DNA from: Euprymna scolopes
Taxonomy: Eukaryota; Mollusca; Cephalopoda; Sepiida; Sepiolidae
NCBI GenBank assembly: GCA_024364805.1
Contig: CM044488.1
Span: 42,511,213 to 42,575,212, forward strand
Direction of reading: 5' to 3'
DNA: 64,000 nucleotides
Part shown: piece after piece, positions 56,131 through 64,000 of the stretch
Layout of the letters: the number at the start of each line of letters is the position of its first letter
How positions within the stretch are numbered: the first letter of the stretch is position 1
The notes under the pieces: generated by a model
What the model saw: only the letters and a program-made list of their open reading frames with translations
Databases searched by the model: none
What the model was told of the DNA's origin: nothing
Position numbers and translations under genes: made by a program

Positions 56131-58212
56131 AAATGTTGAACATTTCCCTTTTTCTGTCATATAAAAAATGACTCAATTGAAGTAGAAAATGTATGGTGGT
56201 GCTTTGAAAATGAACGGTAGAAAAACCGCTCTGCACTATTTCAAAACATATTACTTTTTGAATGACTATTAGAGACCATTTTTCAAGATAGATAATCATC
56301 CTCTAAATTTGATAATAATATGTTGATGACAATAATCTTCAGTTTTTTTGTGCTATTTTAAGACTTTTATCAAATAGGCCAAAAAAAGACGCCACCTTTA
56401 TTCTGAAATTTCATCAAACGTATTAATTTGAATAAAATTGGATAAAATTGAAACAGTTTTAAAAGACTTTTCCGGACGAATCTGATGGAACATTTTTAGC
56501 CAAATGTAGACTGGATTTGTCATTTTTTTTTTTTTTTTGTTATTTCATAATGATGGAGAGAGTACGCTGAAAAGGATTCTGATCCAAGGTTAATGTAAAA
56601 AAAAAAAATCATCTAAAATATGAGGTTGTTATATAGGATACCATGCTTAAATTTTTTATGCGTTTGCGCTCAGCTGTGGTTGAATAGGTTGTATAGATAT
56701 CATAAAGTTAAAAAAGAATATACGTAAGGCATTGAAATTGGATGCCAACTTGCAGACCGTTACACATGAGAGATATTGGGAAAATAGGTTTATGCTTGAT
56801 CATGAGTTTAGTATTAGATATAAAACAGGAATAAATGAAATTATCAATGATGAGTAAAAAAGAAATTAAATTATTTTAATTAAAAAGAAAATAATTACTC
56901 TTCAGCAAACTTGTGGAAATCCCTAATGTAAAATAATTGTTAGGTAAATATCGTTTAAATAAATAAAAAAGTATAACATGTTTAAGCCACCGAGGATGGC
57001 AGAAATATATTTATGATGTCTTACTCGATTTGGGAACAATTTATTAATTAGTAAAATCGATTGCCATGACTAATAATACAGCACTTGAAAGAGCTTTGTT
57101 CAAACTCATCAGCTTAACATTCACAGGCAAGATGAATGGGAACAAATACATTGAAGACATTGTCAAGGCTGCCGGTGTCGGTTTTTATACTTGTCCAATA
57201 GGTCTATGATAAATCTAAAGTTAAATTCGTACAGATAATTGAAATGTCTTACTTTGTGGACAATATATACGATGATCATTACTAATACCGGCAGTAAATA
57301 CATAACAGGAATAGAAGCAAGTAATCTACGTTTAATTTAAAGGTTGGAAAATGCAGACGAATGAATGTTTACTATTGCAATTGTTATTGATATATCAACT
57401 CTAGCCATCATAATGCAATGTTAAAAATTAGCAAAAACAAAGAAAAAGAAAAATACAGATCAAATCTTTAAATATAGAGGTCAACATTTGATGAAATATT
57501 AATATTAGATATCAATTTAAAAGTTCATGAAAATCTTTTTCAACTACTAAATTTAAGAAGCTTATATTAAGAAAATCAGGGAGTCCCATGAGATGGCTTG
57601 CTGGTCTGGCAAGCCAAGAGCAAGCTCAAGAATAATGCTAATGGAGAGTCACTTGTAGAGCCAAGTCAATTCAAGATGTAAACAGTTAAAGGTTCATTTA
57701 AGATTAATACCCTGAGGATGATTCTTGGCAGAAATGAAAATCTAAATCATTTTGATTTTTTCATTAACAATTTTAACCATGTTCTTCTTCTTGTATTTTG
57801 GCATATTCATGCCGTAGATGAAATCATGGTTAGTATTCTCTGTATGCTTTGGTTCATTGTTGGTCCGATTCCTTTGAAGACATCACATAGTTTTGAACTT
57901 TGCAGAATACATGGGGTGAGTTACCATTACCTCCGCCCAGCACAGTGGCATCTGACTGGCCTGTTTGCACCTATCTGTTGTCCTCGGATCATCTGCATAG
58001 CTGCAGTCGAATATCATAACTCTTAATACCATAGAACCGTTGATCTGTTAGATTCATCCTCCTTTATGGCCATCCAATGTCCTGCTGCCGATGTCATCAG
58101 AGTTACCTTTTCCTAGTTGATGTCTTAACTAAAACTAGGGTTGCATCTCTCCCAGTGAATAAATGCACCTCCAGATACCAACCTGCAAATTTGTTATGAC
58201 TTGGCGCAGTAC
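56131..58212. other. Unassigned AT-rich DNA
   Basis: No gene supported. The plus-strand 102-codon frame at 57718-58026 has no recognised domain, and no repeat partner was found in the window. Confidence 0.4.
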
Positions 58213-58330
58213 ATACAGCACCTAGCCTTCCCAAATAGTCACCCATCTAGTACTGGCCAGATTCATCCTTACTTAACTTTGGTGACCTGGCAGAAGCCAG
58301 TGTGTTTAGGTGATCATGCTGTATAACCAT
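58213..58330 (-). pseudogene. Full-length 5S rRNA-like copy
   Basis: Over about 118 bp the minus strand follows animal 5S rRNA: GTCACCCATCTAGTACTGGC (reverse of CTTGGATGGGTGAC region), TTACTTAACTTTGGTGACC and ATGCTGTATAACCA at the 5' end. Substitutions are spread across it, including the internal promoter region. The flanking sequence does not match the body of the other two 5S-headed copies, so it may be a plain 5S pseudogene or another SINE subfamily. Confidence 0.75.
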
Positions 58331-58435
58331 ATTAACAATAAAAAAAAAAAAACAGATGTAAAAAAGATTAGTAAAATTAACTAACAGACAGAATTGTTTA
58401 AAATTGACACCTTGTTTAATAAGATTCTTCTTAAA

Positions 58436-58436
<1 letters not shown>

Positions 58437-58479
<43 letters not shown>
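58437..58479. repeat. (AC)n microsatellite
   Basis: About 21 AC units. Confidence 0.95.
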
Positions 58480-59212
58480 ATATTTTGTCGAATTTTTAAA
58501 ATCAGACCCAAATAGCATTTAAGCTGGCAAATAAAACTTGCTTCTGACTAGCTCATTTTCATTTGTTATCGTTTCATTATTTGCAATACAATACCGTGTT
58601 CTCAAACATATATTAATATCTCTTGACTCGGTGCTTTTATTAATCTCTAACATTTTGTTGCTTACATATATATATATATAAATTTATGTATATTACATAT
58701 TTATTATTATAGAGACAATTCTCTATCAATTATTATATTGTTGCATTCGATTATATAGAAGTGATTTCAAAAGTAAAAAAACAAAAAAAAATTACTTGGA
58801 TATCATCAGTTTGAACCAAGACATATGTGAATATATAGCTCTTCAGCCTTATCCGTTATCCACTGAGCCACATCTATACGCATATAAAAAGTTCAAAAAT
58901 AAATTAATAAGTTATAGATACTAATTATTCATAAAAAGGAGGTGGATTCTAAAGTAGAAGAATCTAATAAAGTAACGCAAATATAATAATAATAGTCTAG
59001 GTTCTCTAAGTTTAATTGCCTCAGTAGAAATTTCTAAAATGAAACTAGTAGGTAAAATAACTAGCAGGTAATTAAATAGCATAATACATAAAAAATAGGC
59101 AACAACTAATAAAGACATAGACATAATATATCCGAAGCCATTATATTATAGGAAAGAAACCTGGTTAAAAATATCTTATAATTAAAATATTCCATTCCAT
59201 ACGGATAGTATA
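58480..59212. other. Unassigned AT-rich DNA
   Basis: Nothing recognised except (TA)n near 58666-58681. Confidence 0.4.
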
Positions 59213-60472
59213 CACAGACATGACAGAAAAGAATAGACACTAAGATAAATATTTTCCTAAGATTGATACATGGTTATTTACATATAAGATTGATATATGC
59301 TTAATATTTACAGATAAGAATAGTGCTGAAATAACTTGTGGTATCTCATTAAAATTGCATCTAACAACTTTGAAGTATGCCACAAACAAAAATATGAAAT
59401 CAGAATTTCTGTGAGGACGAATTGTAGGTCAACATGAAGGTGGTCTTAGTCAGCGCAAAATAGCAGGAAATTTTTCAATACTCTTTTCTACTGTTACTAG
59501 AGTGATCGTACAATTCACAAGAGAAGACAAAGAATACACAAAACCTCATCCAGGTCGCCCCAGCCCTCTGAAAGAACCTTGCATTTTGTGAAAAGAAATG
59601 TTAAAGAGGATCCTTGGTGCAAAGCCTCTGACATTGCAACACAAGCTGGTGTCAGTCCCACAACAGCTGTCAGGTATCTTCACAAACTAGACTACTATGT
59701 GCTGTGAGAAGGAAACCTCTTCTTCGTCTTGCCAATATAAAGCGCAGAAAAGAGACCTATGACCTTTTGGATCAATGTCATTTTTTCTGATGAGTCATGA
59801 ATTGCATTATTTCCCGACAGTGGAAGTGTATGGGTATGGAGCTCCCTCAGCAAGAGTTTGACTTAAAAAGACTGCAGCTAACGCTTAAATAGGGGGGGGG
59901 GTTCCTCAGTAATGGTATGAGGTGTAATTTGGAATGATTGTTGCTCAGACCTAGTGAAGTGCGAAGAGAAACATCAATTCTACTAAATATGTTTCAATAT
60001 TAAATAAAGGACTCCTATCAATATTCTCAAGTGGTAAAATAAACCAAGTTAACTCCCTATTTATGGAAGACAGAGCTCCTTGTCACTCTGCTAGGGTGAT
60101 ACAACATTGGTTGAGCCAAAATAGGATTAATAAACTTCCATGGCCAAGTCAGTCTTTGGATATGAACCCAATTGAAAACCTTTGGGGCATATTAGAACAG
60201 AACCTTCACAAAAAGAAAAGGACATCATCTTCTAAGCTTGAACTTTTAGTATTATTGCATCAGACATGGCAAGAAATTCATCAATATGATATTCGTCAAC
60301 TGATCAATGCCATGCCTATAAGGATCCTAGCATTAAAAACAGCAAAAGGAATGCCAACCAAGTATTAGTTATTAAATTTGTTACCATTTAGTTTGGATTT
60401 TATTTTATAAACTATATGTTTATTGAAATAAACTGTTTCTATAGGTGTCTATTCTTTTCTGTCATATCTGTG
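59213..60472 (+). mobile_element. Tc1-type DNA transposon, near full length, inactive
   Basis: Terminal inverted repeats: CACAGACATGACAGAAAAGA (28 bp to 59240) and its reverse complement at 60445-60472 with one difference, flanked by TA at 59211-59212 and 60473-60474. At 1260 bp the length is normal for Tc1. The transposase lies on the plus strand. IFSDES, a stop, then IALFPDSGSVWVW (about 59783-59840) holds the first catalytic Asp. The C-terminal frame at 60063-60368 holds EDRAPCHSARVIQHW (second Asp) and DMNPIENLWGILEQ (Glu), with 34 residues between: a DD34E triad. Several stops and frame changes lie between 59400 and 60060, so it cannot encode active transposase. The near-identical ends suggest moderate age. 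Confidence 0.9.
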
Positions 60473-60879
60473 TAGATATGTTGTAAAAAGAAACTTCTTA
60501 TACTGACAACTTAATGAATAAAAAAAGTGGGTTCACTTAGTGGAGGTAGTCATTTTTCATAGTAAGGGACATAATTGAGTAAATTTCTAAGCTAAGTATG
60601 TGTCTTGGACAGTGAGGAATAGATATGATTCTGATACAAATTAATCTTTCTGATACAAATTAACTTGTGGATGTTCCCCCTAATTGTAGCCCTAGCTAGC
60701 TTATAATAGACAATATGTATTTATTTGACTACAACTAAAATTATAATTATATACATTTTAAACCCTGTAGCCGATAGGAAAATACTCAACAATTCAACTT
60801 TCTATGAAAAATAAATGATATGATAGTGTTCCTCCATAAAACTAAGATGGACACCCTTAAATCTATACTCCTATAAATT
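60473..60879. other. Unassigned AT-rich DNA
   Basis: Nothing recognised. Confidence 0.4.
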
Positions 60880-61545
60880 CGTTTTTCTTTTGTGTATATC
60901 GATATTCATATTAAAACCCCTCTTTTCTATTTATTAAAAAAAAATACAATTTTCTTATATATGGGTTGTGGAATTGCATTCACTAGCAAAAGATCTAGCT
61001 AATTTGCATATTCTTTTAAACATTCATTTTAATTAATTCCCTATTAGTTTTTTCGGTTTTCTAATGGGATAATCATTATGAGTAATTATATTCATGCAGA
61101 TATTCTACATGATTTATACTTACATAATATTTGCGTAAAAAGTTTATAGTAAACACAAAATTGTTTCTATATATATTTATGTATACGTATATATTTTTGT
61201 TTAACAAATTTTGCCTACCAAACTCCTCCTAGAGTTTTTGGTCTACAGACATGAAACTTCATATATAAGGTATTTGAATCCATGCAAAACTTTATATTTG
61301 GGTTTTAACCCAGAAAGATCGGTGCAAAAGTATGAAAATTTAAAAAAAATGAAATTTGCCAGGTGAAGGTTGAACGCCGGCATTACGAATGCATAACGTA
61401 GTAGCTATTGGTTCATGTTTTAATTTTTAGCCTTGCAATAAACATGCTTTCATAGCCCAGTCATTGACAGCAGAGGCAAAATAAACTGTGAGCTAAACGT
61501 TTTGGGTTCGATTCTCGGTGGTGCTGCATCAGTCTTTTTTTTAAA
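60880..61545 (+). repeat. tRNA-like dispersed repeat, copy 2
   Basis: Inverted copy of 12420-13100 over about 650 bp. It ends with GGGTTCGATTCTCGGTGGTG, a good tRNA B-box match, then CATCAGTCTTTTTTTT. An A-box is not clear upstream. Confidence 0.8.
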
Positions 61546-61765
61546 ATACTTTTTAAATCATTACTCTATATTGCATCCAATCTATCTATCTATCTATATA
61601 TCTATAAAAGTGAAAATGTCTGTTTGTCTTTTCTCTATGGTAGTTAAGGAAGACTATTATACAGAAAGCATTACTTTACATATTCACACTTTTTAATATA
61701 TACATATGCACATAATCTTATGAACAGTACATAGGGCCCGAGTAAAGCCGGGTGGAACTGCTAGT
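61546..61765 (+). repeat. Repeat tail with (TCTA)n and CCGGG motif
   Basis: TTTTTAAATCATTACTCTAT and (TCTA)n TCTATAAAAGTGAAAATGTC parallel the reverse of 12340-12400. At 61728-61765 GGGCCCGAGTAAAGCCGGGT then GGAACTGCTAG is the reverse of the widespread CTAGCAGTACCCGGCGTTGC type motif also seen near 7046 and 9495. Confidence 0.6.
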
Positions 61766-62401
61766 ATGAAATACATTTAAAATATAGGAAATTAGTTTTG
61801 TACTTACAATGTAAATAAACCGCTTGTAGATATAAATCCAGTTAACATACAATAGATACTAATTATTAGTTTAACTAGAATAAAATTCTTTTTATATAAA
61901 ATTTATTTTGTATATTAAAACCAGTTAGAAATACAGAATTTAAACCTATACAAAAAGAGGAATAGCTTTATCCTTGAAACAAACATGCCAACCTAAATAA
62001 ACACATGATTTGAATTCTTCTATATGCTTCATTTCTAACATTATATGGTCATGCTTATTTCTTCCTAAGCAAAACTTGTGGGTTTTTTCTAATGAGTATA
62101 TATAAGAAAAATTTCAATATTAACATAAGAATATTGATTGTTCTATTTAAACGAAACAGGTCTGTAAAATGTACCGAAGTTTTGAAAGAACTGATTAAGA
62201 TAAATAAAACCTTGGATCTTGGAATATAGCTATATTGTTAGTCATCTATATAAGCTCCATTGTTATGTATTAACAGACATAACTTCTAAACAAAAAGGAT
62301 TGGTATACACAAAGAATGAAATAGAATCACAAAACCAGATTTCCCCAAAGCAATCTGTATAAAATGCTATAAGACGATATAATAATTTATGTATCGAATT
62401 T
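61766..62401. other. Unassigned AT-rich DNA
   Basis: Nothing recognised. Confidence 0.4.
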
Positions 62402-62429
62402 TAGACACACACACACACACACACACACA
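62402..62429. repeat. (AC)n microsatellite
   Basis: About 13 AC units. Confidence 0.9.
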
Positions 62430-64000
62430 GATAGCAACATAAGAATTTTCAAGATGTATAATCATTCTAATTGCATTGATTTAAGTGATTTGCTGACAAA
62501 AATACTTAAAGGGCAATTTTTTCTTCTATCCCTCTCCATAATGAACAATTACGTAAGAGGGAAATAAAACGAATCGTTGAAATCTTCATTGTGACTTAAT
62601 AAATGGAAAACCAGTTGAATGCAGCAGTTTTGTTGTCTCCTTTACAAAAGAGTTCTTTGTCTAAAATTGCAAGCCATCATCATCAACAGCAGGATGATGA
62701 TGAGGTGTTCTCAAGGGCAATCGACTGTCATTTTCTTCCTCCAGATGAATGGAAACTGTTCGCATTATCATTTGAGAGGCGTCGTCATTGGGAATAATAG
62801 AAAAAAAAGCTCTTTTAATTTTAGCAGAAGCTTTTTTCTATCAAAAAGAGATTTCCTCCTCACTTGTTTTTGTTGTTTTATAGCTGAAAGGCAGTTGCAC
62901 ATTTTATGTATTACATAAGATAAACGATCTAGACAAATACTCTGAAGTTAATGGAATTTATTGCACACTAGTAGGGTAACCTGGCATTGTCAGGGGGCGA
63001 TGACATCACATATCAGAGTATAATAAGAACTTAGGAGCATTGTTGCTTCCCATTCCTCATCTAAATCTCTATTCATATAAGGCTAAGTGTGAAATAGAAC
63101 AGAAAAGGTAATGGAATCCAAGAATCTATCAACGTTTTTCCCAACTGTTAGGAAGGCTTTATCAAGAATGAAGTTGAAAAAATAACAAAAGACATCTTTC
63201 ATTACTTTTTCAACTTCACTCTTTATAAAGCCCTCATACTAGTGTAATGTTGCAAAGGCGACAAAGATGAGGAATAGGTAAGAAATTCAACTTACTGTTT
63301 CAGTTTTTAACAAATAACCTTTATTCCTCTTTCTCCAGCCATGCATGACTTCTCCTCTCAGCTGTGACGTCACCCACGTGTCTCTACCATAATCATTAAG
63401 CTGTGCACACATTCTTCTTTTTATAACTTTTTTCTTTCTTTCTTTCCATGACATCACTTTGCACACGGCATACAGCTGCCATATGCATGTCTGCGCTCTG
63501 TTACAATAGTTGGGCAAAACTTTGAGATAGATTCTTGAGTGTTAGATTTTCTCTTATCCATTTTATTTCATACTGTCGGATTTGTTTTATCCTTTATTCA
63601 TCAAAGTTAATCATGCGCATATGTTTATATATTTGTTTGAACTGGATTCATTCCTAAACTAATTAACCAGTCATTATAAATTTTCAAACACAATAGGGCG
63701 GATAATCTTTGGAACACAATAGGTGAAAATGTGGATAATGTTGATTGTATTTAGTTTAATTTAGTTTGTGAAAATGGGACATGGAGAAGGTGGAATCCGT
63801 TTAGATATCTCCGATTTTTGTGAAATTTTACACAATAAACATTAGTCATCAATTAATAACTCTTCCTCAGATTCCAGTTTCTTTAGAGTATTTTAAAGGG
63901 TTTTAGGAGGCATAAAATGATCACAACCTCTCATTTGAAAATTCAGATATTTCATATTTGAATTAATTTGGATCCATAGTCATTAGACAACAATTAAGCA
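62430..64000. other. Unassigned DNA
   Basis: Two overlapping short frames at 62603-62918 and a minus-strand frame at 63287-63517 have no recognised domain. No mobile element ends were found. Confidence 0.4.

Noticed and set aside
57718-58026. 102-codon plus-strand frame with hydrophobic start
   Set aside because: No conserved motif or supporting splice context. The frame ends just before the 5S-like copy in otherwise non-coding DNA.
58213-58330. Functional 5S rRNA gene
   Set aside because: Too many substitutions against the conserved animal 5S, and no T-run terminator directly after the 3' end on the minus strand. Called a pseudogene.
61460-61530. Functional tRNA gene
   Set aside because: Only a B-box-like stretch is convincing. 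No cloverleaf with an acceptor stem could be drawn, and the stretch recurs in other repeat copies.

Overview
The window reads as gene-poor, AT-rich animal DNA from a draft assembly, with N gaps at 22355-22459 and 41458-42026. It is packed with simple repeats, SINEs, LINEs, DNA transposons and LTR-element fossils. The repeat mix (RTE-type LINE with a 'craniofacial development protein 2-like' endonuclease, many 5'-truncated copies of one other LINE, BEL/Pao and Ty3/gypsy remains, Tc1/mariner, hAT, tRNA- and 5S-headed SINEs) fits a lophotrochozoan, and a cephalopod such as an octopus would be a good guess. No single feature proves the species.

Only one convincing host gene is visible: a 530-codon open exon on the minus strand at 13587-15179. 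It has a splice-acceptor-like signal just upstream of its ATG and a polyadenylation signal about 200 nt past its stop. It encodes a protein with an LRAT/H-rev107-like (permuted papain-fold) H...C domain followed by roughly eight to nine predicted membrane helices. I do not recognise the full architecture, and this is the best candidate here for an undescribed protein.

Layout: 1-2.3 kb, an AT-rich dispersed repeat (inverted copy at 24.6-25.5 kb) broken by a LINE tail. 2.5-4.2 kb, dispersed repeat A, a LINE tail and a 5S-headed SINE. 4.5-6.6 kb, the 3' part of a Ty3/gypsy fossil with an LTR. 7-13.1 kb, microsatellites, tandem repeats and a tRNA-like dispersed repeat (inverted copy at 60.9-61.5 kb). 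13.4-15.2 kb, the host gene. 15.6-18.6 kb, a collapsed BEL/Pao fossil, then a hAT remnant. 20-25 kb, a LINE tail, two fold-back structures, a tandem array and two opposed RTE fragments. 26-35.3 kb, a long BEL/Pao fossil with both LTRs and nested insertions. 35.3-39.6 kb, fold-back elements, two opposed LTRs and a third BEL/Pao fossil. 40-50 kb, SINEs, a gapped fold-back element, a minisatellite, repeat A copies and a MITE. 50-64 kb, mostly unassigned DNA with LINE tails, a full 5S-like copy and one near-complete but dead Tc1 element.

No gene pathway or operon logic applies. The story is of repeats inserted into repeats around one membrane-protein gene. The BEL/Pao fossils share an unusual C-terminal PHD-type zinc finger after the integrase, which is the most interesting point about the mobile DNA.
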